The notes under the pieces are model-generated. The model was not told the origin of the DNA. It did no database searches and saw nothing but the letters and a program-made list of their open reading frames with translations. A stretch of DNA of 64,000 nucleotides from Cenococcum geophilum 1.58 (taxonomy: Eukaryota > Ascomycota > Dothideomycetes > Gloniales > Gloniaceae), in assembly GCA_001692895.1 (NCBI GenBank), contig KV748206.1, forward strand, positions 1,064,662 through 1,128,661, written 5' to 3'. Of this stretch, positions 21,964 to 33,059 are shown piece by piece (positions within the stretch are counted from its first letter, which is position 1; each line of letters starts with the position of its first letter). Both the position numbers and the translations under genes were made by a program.

Positions 21964-24900
21964 AGACCTTACGTAACTAAGAAATTTCTAGGGACTCCCT
22001 TTTAACCCAACCTTTAACTCGTATATGTAGAGTATTTATATCAATAAACGTCTCTAGTGCCTTGTTTAGGTTTGCCTTCGTCATCACATCTACCGGGTTA
22101 TCTTGGCTATTAATCTATTAAATCTTAAAGAGTTTTTAACGCTCGTAGGATTACTAAAGTGCCATAATATTAATTATAAGGCGCTTCTCTTTCGTAGTAC
22201 CGAGCTTAACTAAACACTTATAGAGGGAATATGAGTTGGTGTATACGATTATAGGGATAACGGAAAGTTCGAGTTAATCTATAATTATCTTTAGGGTAGT
22301 TCTAATTGCAATTGCCATATCGACTCCGCTAACCATTCTATATATCTCTAATGCCAAAACACTTTAGGTAACGCGCTTGCTCTTAGTTAAGCTCTAATAG
22401 ATAAGATTGCCATAGATTGTAAAGTTATTCTCTCTAGTAAATTCGTTTGTAATGATAATCTTATATCCTAACTAGGAGCTAAAATCTTTATTGTTTATAA
22501 ACGATCTATTAACAAATACAAAGAGCTTAGCAGTAGGAAGATTAATAGGTACGTAGAGTAGTCCCTAATTGAGATGGTTCATTTGCTAAAAAAGACGCTT
22601 ATTTAGGGTAAGGATATTATCCTTAGTTGGTTCCTAGTGTTAGGCGGCAATAGAGAGATTAAATAAAGCCTTGGGTTAACAGATAGAAGTAACATAAGCT
22701 CCGTAAGCGCGTTGCTCCACATATCCTTACTTTAGAGAATTAGCGTTAATAACGTCGATCTTCTTACCTTAACCCTTCTGGCGCAGAGCAATAGAATCCT
22801 TATTTAGGGAGAGGATGCATCCATTAAAGAGTAATGGTGTTGTTAAACTAAGCTTTTCCTTTGGCTTTGCCATAAGATTTGCCTTTACTAGCTCGTCTTC
22901 TTTAAGAGCTAAGAATTAGTTATCTCCTAAGATAATTATATCGTTAGTTTGTATGCTAACAATTCCAAATAGAGTTCCCGTAGTTGTAATAAGGAAGCAG
23001 GGATTGAATATAAAAGTAGTTATTAAAAGCTTCTCTTTGTAGTGCTTGCTATAGGTAGCCTACTAATGAGTTCCTGCTTCTGCAATTCTATATAATGGCT
23101 TAAGCACAACCATAATCGTATCTTCGGGATATTGGTGGCGAATTTGCTCTGGAAGGTATGCTAGTATTAAGCGCTAAAGGCGCGTCTCTAATTGGGTATA
23201 GGCTTAAGTAATATCTCGCAAATAAACTGCTATTCCGTTCTTTATTAAGGAGGGAGCTAGTACAACAATAACTCGCTAACTAGCTCGTTGTATTATAGGA
23301 GATTATATAAGAATTACCTTCTTACCATTATTGTTATAACCTTGGATAATAAGCCTTGATTTCTTAAATGGGGCGTTAGTAGCTTTACCCTTAATCTCGT
23401 TGACCATTCTTAACTTAAAGATGCGAATTCTATTAAACTTAGTAGGGTTATACTTCTNNAATTTAAAGACTCCTNTTNTAATAAGACNGTCNATNTCCTG
23501 CTTATTAGATNCTTAGAAAGGAGNNCCTNGAGTTATAATACGACCTTCCTTTTAGAGCTATTTTGCGAACTTAAAGTCAGCCTTCTCTTTAGCTGTTATA
23601 AAGGCCATTAACAACTCAACTCTATTCTTGATAGCGGCAATGAATTGCTCTTTAAAATTAATAAGGTATTAGCGATTTTGTAATCCCTTCGGGCGACCTC
23701 TACCGCGTCATAGTTGCGGCACGTCTACTATAATTGTATTAGGATTATAGTTGCCTTCTAGGGCACATTAGTCGTGGTTCTCCTCTAGGGTATCTTCTAG
23801 GGTATCTTCTAGGGCATCCTATAAAGGCTTAGAACTGTTATCTTTATAGTAGGGCCTAATAACGGTTAAACGGAATTAAGTGGGTCTATAGGGCATCTAA
23901 AGAGTATAAGTTTAACCATTAGTTGCAATAAGTTTATATAGGCCTAACTATCCTTCCTTTTTACGCCATACCCGTACTTTAGATTGGAGTAGCAGATTAA
24001 GCGTAGTTAAGGTGTTTGGGCCATTTCTTATTCCTAGTACGTTATTAACCTGGCGCGTAGCGTATAGACGTCGTACCTCCTTCGTTACTTTGTGAATAGC
24101 CTTAGCTCATTATATAATAGAGGGAGATAGTGGAGAATTATTAGTTATTTAAGGGTAGGCGCCAAAGACTAGCAACGTGGGTATAAGCCCATCTGGGCCA
24201 GCGGAATTGTTAACGGCCTTAACAGCCATTTATAAGATGATTTCTTCGCTAGCGTCCTCTAGTTCTAAAGAAATAATCTTATATGCTTAGCGTAATAGCG
24301 TATAGTATCGCTCTACTTTTCTAATACTGTTATATGCCTTAATAGGGACTTCCTTAACCTTAATTGCCATTACTTTTACCTATTATTAAAACTCTGTAGA
24401 TAAGAAGTTCTTTCCTACGTCGTAAATAATTCAATTAGGGGGTCCTAGGTAAATATTAATCTAGCATAACTAAAGGGTATCTTATGCGTTTTTAGCTGAT
24501 ATATCCCTTAAGAAACGTGCGGCTTGGAAGGAGGTTAAGAAGTTAATAACTTGGAGTACTGGCTTACCGCTAAGGTATATAACGTCGACAATAATACAGA
24601 AGTTGAAGTTGTAGTTATCTTTAAGGGTGAACTTAAATTGGCTAGGGGACCTCTGGTTTATTTGGCAGTGGTAGCAGTATTTTATAAGATACTTAATTGC
24701 CTTAACCTTGACTTTATGGCCTGCTCGCTAAAGAACCCTAAGCAATTAGTAAACTGATGGGTAACCAAAATGATGGTGTAGTTGGCGTAACTCTAACTTA
24801 GTTAAATGGCTCTAAGCAACACTCTTTTCTGGTTGTTAAAGAAGTAGCTAAGGGTGACCCTACTTACGTATAATAGGCACCCGATTATCTCCCTGCACGA

Positions 24901-26887
24901 GCATATTCTTAAGGTTATTAAGCTTAACGCCTAATTTATTTATATCTTTAATGCAAAATAGAAATGGGGTGTTTGTGGGAATAATGTGAAAAGTAATGTA
25001 CCCTAAGGGGGTTTAAACCCTAATTGTGCCGAAAGAGATTGTAGTACCTTTACTAAAACGAATTATGTGTTGGCCTGCCGTTAAATAGTTAATCTAAACA
25101 GAGCTATTAAGCTGCTAAAGGGCTTAAACTTAAGGTTCTTCTACTATAGATACTCCTGCGGCTCTAGTATCCGGTATAATACCATAGAAGACGTTCGCCA
25201 AGTATTTATTGTCGAAGGAAAACGCGGAGCTCTCCTTTGGCTTATTAAAGATATCTAACTTTGTAATAAAATAGAGCGTAGATTGGTCATTAAGAATAGC
25301 GACGGTTTGTATACTATTTACCTTACTATACTTAGTAAAGTATTAGTTAGGTAAGTAGTCCTTAATTTCTATATCTATAAGGAGCTGTTCGGTCTTATTA
25401 ACCTTACCCTTAAGGTCTTCTACGCCTTTATATTAAACTAGGAAGCTTTAGAAGTAGGCCGTAGTAACCTTACAATTTTTAATATTTTTTATACTCTAAC
25501 GGAACTTGTTATATGCCTCTTTTCGCTTATTAAGGGAGTGTTTAGTTAACTAGTAATTTGGCTTCTTACAAACGTAGCACTTCTTCTAGCGATTACTTCG
25601 AAATGAACCTCTATGAGGACCTCCATAATTACCTCATAGTCGACGTTAATTATACCCTTTGCCGTATTCCCTACCACGGCCGCCATATATTTAATCAGTC
25701 TAGTTATAATCGTATTAGTTAGGAACGCTTAGTTAGGTAGGGCTTTTAGTATAAAGCTATTAAGATTCTTGTGTTTATATTATAGTACCTATAGTAAAGC
25801 GTAGCTCGGTATATACTCCTTTAAACGTGTCTATAGGTTTATATAGCGCTAAGTTGCACTTAGGAACGCTATAGCATGCTAAGATAACCTAGTCCCTTAG
25901 ACTGTTCTTATTTTAGTAGGTTTCGGTAAGACCATATTGGATTTTCTAGAGTTTATTAAAGAGTAGTTGAAGACACTCTAGGCGAGTTATTATTAGGTTA
26001 GAAGCGATAACTCTCTAAAATATAGTCTCCCGCCATTTGGATATATAGAGTTGGCGGTTCTTATTGGTTTTAAAGTGGGCTCTAGTAAGCTAAAGCATTA
26101 TATTAAAGCTATAGTTTTTACCTGTAATATAGTTATAATAAAACATTACCGCCCGTCCCTTTAATATAATAGAGAAAGCATAATGGAACTAGTAGCGTTA
26201 AATTCTGACCTTATTATAGCAGTTATAAAAGACCTATAGTTTTGCTCCGAGTATGTCGTATAATTCTCCTCTAAACTTCTTCTCTTCGTCTAAATATACC
26301 TTTATTAGATTTATAACTTCTTAAAATAGAGGCTTATTGGTTAGCTGGGATAGAGGAGTTAGAGGTAGTAGAGGTAGAGGAAAAGCACCTCTAGGTGGTA
26401 GAGCACCTTTAGGTGGGAGAGTAGCGTTCTAGAGGTTTTGTTTTGAATTAAAGTTACCTTCTAAAGAATATAGGTTGGTTTTGGGTTTCCGTAGTTAATA
26501 TATAATCTTAGCTTCCGTCTATACTGGTTCTTCTATACTAGTAAGAATGGCGTAAATATTACTGGCAATTAGGTTATTATCCTCAGTAATATACACCCTA
26601 TTCCTTTGGAGGGAGTCTTAAAAATCCTAAATAATATTAACATTGCCAAGTGCCCAGGTGTCGGCGGTCTATCCTATAAAATCCTCCCTAAAGTATTCCC
26701 ATAACTGTAAATTGGCGTAGTAGCTATCTTAGTAGAATAGAATATGGTATAGGAGAAAGCCGTTAACTTATTTTGCGGTATAGGTTGTTGCATTAAAGGT
26801 AAATACGTCCTAATCTTTATTAATGAGTTTCGCGTATATAGCTACCCCTAGTAGTAAGGAGTCTCTCTAGTCGTTTAGAGTGGCCAT
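21938..26887 (-). pseudogene. Copia gag-pol polyprotein, RIP-damaged
   Basis: ATG at 26887 opens a Gag frame (MATLND, then FYQDSYYANLQLW; a Pro-rich PPKGALPPRG segment near 26400), followed by a basic zinc-knuckle region (about 25560-25600), integrase, reverse transcriptase and RNase H. The RT catalytic segment reads SIQTNDIIIL (22931-22960), where QTDD is usual, so one catalytic Asp is Asn. RNase H is clear at about 22140-22500 (FVFVNRSF, where D-G-S-F/A is usual; then ALEIYRMVSGVD; VYTNSYSL for VYTDS). It ends near TSTGG at about 21938. Several TAG/TAA stops and mutated catalytic Asp residues mean it cannot make active enzymes. N calls lie at 23458-23529. Confidence 0.88.
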
Positions 26888-27247
26888 AGTTATATCTTTA
26901 GAGGAAGGGAATATTAGTAGTGTAGGGATTGTCGTTTGGTACGCGTTTGTGACGTATATTTATAATTATAGGGCTTAGGACCAGTTCTAGCCTTAAATTG
27001 CGAAGACTCGTAAAGCGTGTTGTTCTACGTAATGGACGTAAGAATCTGTAATCTTAAAAAGGCTTAGGACTAGTTCTAGCCTTTAAATCCTTAGATTCGT
27101 AAAAGAGTTCTATTTAAGGTTTAGGACCAGTTCTAACCTTAAAAGATAGCTTCCTCTAGCACAAGTAGCACTGGTATAGTAGCTCGTCTCTTCTTAGTGA
27201 AAACCTAGCTGTTCTATAGTATAACTATAAAGTTAACCACTAATTAG

Positions 27248-27450
27248 TGTTGGACTCACAAGGGGATATCACGTAGCTACGGTTCGTAGATAGTATAATA
27301 ATTATTCTTTTTCGTTCTTTATAGATAGGGGTAAGGGTTAAGGAACTTAAGGTTCCTCGCTACGGTAGTGCCGCGGCGACACGTAACGGCAACTTGCCTC
27401 ACGTAACGGCAATTTGCCTTACATGGCGGCAATTTGCCCTATTCCCAACA
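27248..27450 (-). repeat. Copia 5' LTR
   Basis: 203 bp. Same length and ends as 21450-21652, followed by the right-hand GTTAG at 27451-27455. Confidence 0.92.
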
Positions 27451-27455
27451 GTTAG

Positions 27456-30300
27456 TAATCGTGCTCTAATTCTTTTAAAGTGGATTCTCGTCCGAAGGTT
27501 TATCCTATTTTTCGCTATAAAACTCATTAACTATCCACCTCGGCTTTGTTTTAACTTTTATCTTATCCTTCCACTATATATTCTACTACTTATCTCCTAC
27601 CTTAGCCAGGCCTAGAAAGATAGCAAAAATTTTTAATAAGCAACCGGCTCCCTCTAGAAATTAATCTATATTAAAGACGGGTTCTTTTTCTTTTCTTCCT
27701 TTAGCTTTCCAGTATCTAAAAGCTTTATTTAGCTGTTTAAAAGCTTTTAGGGATACTCTACACCAGAGCTTTTTAATATACGGTTTAAATATTAAATTGT
27801 TTATTATATAGCAGTTTTGGTAAACAACTAGTAGTAGCTTATTAATCACCCTCCTATTAAACTATCGGTCTTCCCCCATTCTACGTATAATTAAGACCTT
27901 TATAATTAAAGAGGAGTATTCTTTAAAGCCCATAATAACCTTATTTAGAAGAGAAGAGCGATTAGCTACTCCTAGCTTTTTATATTTAATTAACGCTTTA
28001 ATATTACAATTATTAATTAATTTTACATTTGGGGAATCCGTCTAATTAGGGGCCCTAAAAATTTCTAAGGCGGGAATTAAACTTATAAAACCTTCGCTAG
28101 TTAGCATACCGGAAGTAAATACTACTAAAGGTTGAAAGATATAGTAGGTTATTTTACTATTGCCGTCCTTATAAGACTAGCCCGGGCGTTAAAAGCAAGG
28201 AAATACTACTTAATCATTATATACTTATTTGGCGATTTTTATTAGATAACCTGTCTCTAACCTATTTATATAGAACTCGTTAATAAAAATCCTACTAATA
28301 ATATAATGAGGACCACCGTCTCTATAGAGATTAAAAATGGTTTTATACTATTTCTAAGCGGTTTAGGTTGTTGCCTAAGTTTATAAGGTTGTAATTATAA
28401 GATACAAAGCCGATCTTAGGTCTATTTTCTACTAGACTACTTTGCCTTCTTCTTTATATTTTATAGGTTTAAGAATATCCCTATCTTTATCCGTAAAATT
28501 ATACTTCTTTATACTAGACCTAATAAAAGCCATATAGCGTACGCGGACTTATAGTTTGCCTTTAGGAATAAAATTATTTAGTTCTAAGGTCTTAAACTAT
28601 AATTTAACGTCTTTAATCACTTAGGGCAGTAGATTCTGTCTAGTAATATATATAGTTAGTTCTACTAGCCAGTTAAGAAATTTTCTAGTAATACTTCCCT
28701 TAATATAACAGCACTATAGCATGCTATTTATTTAACTTGGGTATTAGGCGTTAAGCGGCTGTAGGTGTTTATCTATACTAGGGGTAAGGTAGAGACTTTT
28801 ATCTCTACCTTTTTAATTTTTCTAATTAAGCCAGTTAAGGTTAATCTTAGTTATTAACACGCTAGTGTACCAGATTAAAAGTATTTAAAGTGTCTTACCT
28901 AAACCTATTATATCCGCGAGAAAGGTCCCACCTAGGGTTATATAATTAAGAAGAGTATAAATAATACTAAGCAGCTAATATATCTATATAGCTTTACCCT
29001 TTTTTATACTATGTAAGTAAAAGGTTGCGTCTTAAAGAGTATTGCGAATAGTTAACGGAAATAAGAGGAACTATAGCGCCTTTACCTATAATATTAGGTT
29101 AATATATACTTCTCGCACATCCTTTAGGTAATTAACTTCCTAATTAACCTCTTCAATTTTATCCTTATGCTTATCTTCTGGTTCCTTATTAGTTAAAATA
29201 GGGTTAATTAAGGCGTTAAAGTGGCGGCGCTCCTATATACGGTTAAGATTAATTTCCCTAATATAAATTAGGTTAGGGTTATTATTTATATCCTTAAATA
29301 ATATATTAATAAATATTTCGCGATTAGACTTTGGCCATTTATTACACTATCCTTTTATTTTATCCTATAGTATTATCTTAAATATTTATACTTTGTCTAG
29401 ATCTACGCCTTTTAAGAGCTCTAATTTATCTAGTAGGGACTAGTCTTTACTACTATGGGTCTAGCTATAAGCAGTTTTAATTATAGCTGGCCGTATAGCT
29501 AATAATGCATTAGTAGGTATAGGTGGCGTAGACTTTAGGGTTAATGTAGGCTTTAGATTTAACTGCTTAGGTATAGGTGGCGTGGACTCTAAGGTTAACT
29601 GCTTATAACTACTTTGACCTAGGGTAAGTATATCTATTCTTCTCCTAGTTAGCATTAGTCGTATAATATTAGGGTCAGAGTTAGACTCAGAATTACCCTT
29701 ATTAAATCTTATGCCTATAAACGTACGTTAGATAACTCTATATAATATTATATAATCTTATAAATTATAAAATCTCTTACGCTTTATAATCCGATTAGGA
29801 TCTTTAACTCTAATTATAATTATATTAAGTTCGGCCTTCTTTATAGAAAGTACTGTAAATACTAGGTTTATGTGGTTGAGAATTAGTATACTAGTGGTTA
29901 GATCTACTATAGTCTAGCCATCCCTATATTTATCCGCTAAGAAGTTTTCACTTATTACGGCCTGCAGCTTATTATATCTATAGTAATATATATTAATTTT
30001 CTCTAGAGAATCGGATAATAGATGCTTATGCTTAGTTTTTAATGCGAATCCGTATAGAATGGGGGCCCTAGTAAATGGCGTTTTGTTTAGGTAACTATAT
30101 ATAGTAAAGCTTATTTTATAGAATAGTATAAGTGTAATATTTAGCTATTATAAGGCTTTAATAGACAGATTACTAAGCACCTAGGTAGCCTTAGAGGTTG
30201 CTCTTAATCTAAATAAGTTAACACACTGCTCTCTAGAAGACAAGGCGCCACGCTTTTAAATAGTATTAGCTATTATAACCTCTACGCCTCTACGTTTGTT
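27456..30300 (-). pseudogene. SNF2-family helicase relic, N-terminal and ATPase part
   Basis: A minus-strand frame, interrupted only by TAG/TAA, reads through a hydrophilic N-terminal region (about 29460-29655 is open, with two Thr/Leu-Pro-rich repeats TLKSTPPIP/TLESTPPIP). It then contains GTFLADIIGLGKTL (about 28885-28930), the Walker A block with the LAD.mGLGKT signature of SNF2 ATPases. A long insert-like region follows (about 28800-27650), without an obvious DEAH box, and an open segment at 27661-27849 ends in KAKGRKEKEPVFNID. The helicase C-terminal half is found beyond the Copia insertion at 20871-21449. The start codon is not identified. Because it lies within the large inverted-terminal-repeat element it may be cargo, or host DNA caught between two element copies. 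Confidence 0.6.
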
Positions 30301-31060
30301 AGTCGTTACGTATCGCTATATAGATTTTTTAGTAGTAATAGCGAAAGCTTTAAACTCTAATAGCAGATCGGATCTCTTAAATACGTGCCTATACTTAGTG
30401 TTAAAAAGGTTAAAGACTATATACTTAACTCCATTTTGTATAGGTCTGGACGTTAGTAACCTACCACTAGACGCTTTATTAATTTCGCTAGCACAATATT
30501 AGAGGATTTTGCTATATGTTTTTTCGTTAATTATAAGTCCTTACTGCAGCTTTGGACCACTTATTTACGATAAGTTCTTATTAGTTATAGTAGTTAAGTA
30601 CTAACTAGATTTTAGATATGGCGCCGCTATTATAGTTAGGGACCCTATATATTTATAAGCGGGTAAAAGCTTAATATAGAATAGTATAGAGTAACTTACA
30701 AAGACAGTAGAGCGGATAATGTATTAGATAATTAGTAATAATATAATAAGATAATTCTAACAGTTATAATGAGAAGGTATACTAATAGTATTAACTTAAG
30801 ATAATAGCGAATGCTAATAAGAGTAATCTAAGAGTAATATAAGAAATAAAACGGAATGCGAGTCTTAACGTAAGAAGTAGGATAAGATATAAGCTTTAAT
30901 ATAGGCAGTAGAATGAAATATAAGACTTAGAGTAAGAAACGGAACGAAAGGTATATAGCAAGACAAGATATAAGATTTACGCTGCTGACTAAGTGAATAA
31001 TAATAAGAGAGCTAATAATTCTATTCTTTGTGTTGTAACTAGTCAGTAAAATAGCTTTAG
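30301..31060. other. Unassigned, partly purine-rich sequence
   Basis: A 68-codon plus-strand open stretch (30296-30502) has no recognisable family. From about 30760 to 31010 the plus strand is purine-rich with degenerate repeated words (ATAAGACTTAGAGTAAGAAACGG type), perhaps the relic of another minisatellite. Confidence 0.4.
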
Positions 31061-31290
31061 AGAGGTAGGGAAATAAGTTTAGAACAATCTAAGACATTAA
31101 AAAATGTCTAAGATTGTACGAAAAAAAGTGAAATATAATATGGTATTTTATCCCATAAGCATAAGATAAGGTAAAGTGTATAGTAGAGAGAGGTAGGGGG
31201 ATAATCTAAGACATTATAAAAAGTCTAAGATTATATAAAATAAAGTGAAATATAATATGGTATTTTATCCTATAAACGCAAGATAAGGCT
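31061..31290. repeat. 128-bp tandem duplication with hairpins
   Basis: Two copies start AGAGGTAGGG at 31061 and 31189. Each contains a stem-loop (AATCTAAGACATT...AATGTCTAAGATT in the first, slightly decayed in the second) followed by AAAGTGAAATATAATATGG and an ATAAGATAAGG/GCAAGATAAGG end. Confidence 0.85.
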
Positions 31291-31843
31291 TTAAGATACC
31301 CTTTTACCTAAAGTACAACCTATTTTTAAGCTATATTACTGATAAAGCAACTTTTTTAGGTAAGCTATTACGTCTACTATATAGGCAACCCAAAACTAGT
31401 ATCCTAAATCCCACTTATAGCTACTACGCCTTATATTAAAGATATTTGCTAGACTTATTTATATATAGGTCCCGTAGTCTAAATTGCATGTCAAGCTATC
31501 TATAATATAGCTATTGTCACTCTAGCCCTATAATACCGTACTCTTATTTATACGCCTTTTTCTTCTATTTCCTGCTATTGTCCGCTTAATCTTTTAAACT
31601 TCTATAGCCGCCTAAACCAATACTACAGCCTCTTTATCTTCAAAAACACAACTATATTAAGCTTAGCTTAGCCTCAATTTCTCTTCAAAAACACGGCTAC
31701 GTTAAGCTTGCCTTGGCCTTAATTTCTCTAAATATACACTGCCTAGAAATATATCCCGCCTTACATAACTACTATAAGCTCTACCTACAATATGGCGTCT
31801 AGTGCCCTAGCGTGGAGCGGGCTTTCTTAAAAGCCGCATTATA
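31291..31843. other. Unassigned sequence upstream of a plus-strand frame
   Basis: AT-rich, with a small direct repeat around 31630-31720 (ACGGCTACGTTAAGCTTG / ACAACTATATTAAGCTTAG). No gene is recognised. It may hold the promoter of the frame that starts at 31844. Confidence 0.35.
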
Positions 31844-32600
31844 ATGCCTTCTAGAGACCAGACACCTAAAGCTTCTTTAGCCGCTACGAATAAGGGAGAT
31901 GCTAATATGCAGATCGACAGTAGTATACTAGGTAGAGATAGCCCTAATCTTCGCGAGCTAAGGTAGGATATTAAGGTTAAGCTGGCCGATCTACAGACTA
32001 ACCTAAATAACCTATTCTTTTCTGCTAAATCATTTAAAGAGCTCTAACTGTATTTTAGCTCTCCGCACCCTAGTAGTGTATAGGCTTATACTAATATATC
32101 TATTTAACAGGAAACCGGAGGTATTAAAAGGAATTCTAGAAATAAACTTTCAAAAGCCGTTAAAGATAAGCAGTTAGCCTATAAGACATAGGCTTTCTAT
32201 TTAGTTACTTTACGGGCTTTAAATTATCTATATTATTGCTAATACCCATTATCCGGCCTAACCCTCTGGCGTTACCCTAATGATAAATATAAGACTTCCG
32301 GGCGGTAGCTTAAGTTAAACATTAGTTAGAACTCTATATACCTAAGACCAGATATTATAGTTCTAAGTACTAACTTATTTAGTTATCTTAACTTAACTAG
32401 CACTACCCTTAATCCTCCCTTTTTTCTTGCTACAGCTTATATAGAAATAACGGAATTATAAATCTAGATAGCTAACATCGTCAGGCTCTATAATATCAGT
32501 GGTAAATAATATCTTCGCCGTAGCTATAGTCCTATAGCCATCGCCTAAAAATACTATATATTGTTATTTAGACAGATAAAGGTTATTTAGGTACTATTAA
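31844..32600 (+). pseudogene. Unidentified plus-strand coding frame upstream of the Plavaka transposase
   Basis: ATG at 31844 opens a frame of some 240 codons interrupted only by TAG/TAA. It begins MPSRDQTPKASLAATNK, then has a Leu/Asn-rich, possibly coiled-coil part (LRELR.DIKVKLADLQTNLNNLFF) and a Lys/Arg-rich part. No domain is recognised. It has the same orientation as the transposase relic about 0.5 kb downstream, so it may be the second gene of the transposon or the N-terminal part of the transposase. I cannot decide which. Confidence 0.45.
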
Positions 32601-32616
32601 GTCTTTAGTTTATAGT

Positions 32617-32768
32617 TCGGCTGCTTTAGACTCTTTTAAGTCCTTAAACTTAGTATTAAGCTTAGTGTTAAGCTAGTTACACTTACGCTTTAGCGTCTAG
32701 TTTAGTTGCCTTGGACTCTTAAGTCCTTAAACTCGGTATTAAGCTAGTTATACTTATGCTTTAGTATA
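32617..32768. repeat. Imperfect tandem duplication, period about 80 bp
   Basis: Two copies of a segment containing GACTCTT(TT)AAGTCCTTAAACT and AGCTAGTTA(C/T)ACTTA(C/T)GCTTTAG. It contains short palindromes (GACTCTTAAGTCC). Confidence 0.75.
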
Positions 32769-33059
32769 ACTAGTTCTAGCAAGAAAATAAGAGGTATACT
32801 CTTAGCAGCTATAAAGCTAAGCCACTTAGATTAAATACTAGTAATTAACCGTTAGTACTATAATATATACTCTTTACGCCTAGAAATAATACCACATTAT
32901 TTAATATATAATTAGTAATAATGCAATAAAGCTGTCTATAGTGTTCTTATACCCCTAAGAGTTACGGCAGCCTTTACTAATACCTATAGTGCTATAAAAG
33001 GCGGCTACTTAGCCACTAATACGTCTATAAAAAAGCACGCGAAGAGAGATATAATACTT

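Larger units (their letters stand above)
21450..27450 (-). mobile_element. Structurally complete Ty1/Copia retrotransposon
   Basis: Two 203-bp direct repeats (21450-21652 and 27248-27450), each TGTTGG...CCAACA, enclose a 5.6-kb interior. An exact 5-bp duplication GTTAG flanks the whole. By eye the LTRs differ at about ten positions, all transitions, so insertion is fairly recent or the differences are RIP. Gag-pol is on the minus strand, so the 5' LTR is the right-hand one. A purine-rich tract (AAAAAAGAAGAG on the minus strand, about 21660-21675) adjoins the 3' LTR. The element split a SNF2-type gene. Confidence 0.92.

Noticed and set aside
27394..27615. 73-codon plus frame starting inside the Copia LTR
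   Set aside because: Spans the LTR border and target duplication, so it is accidental.
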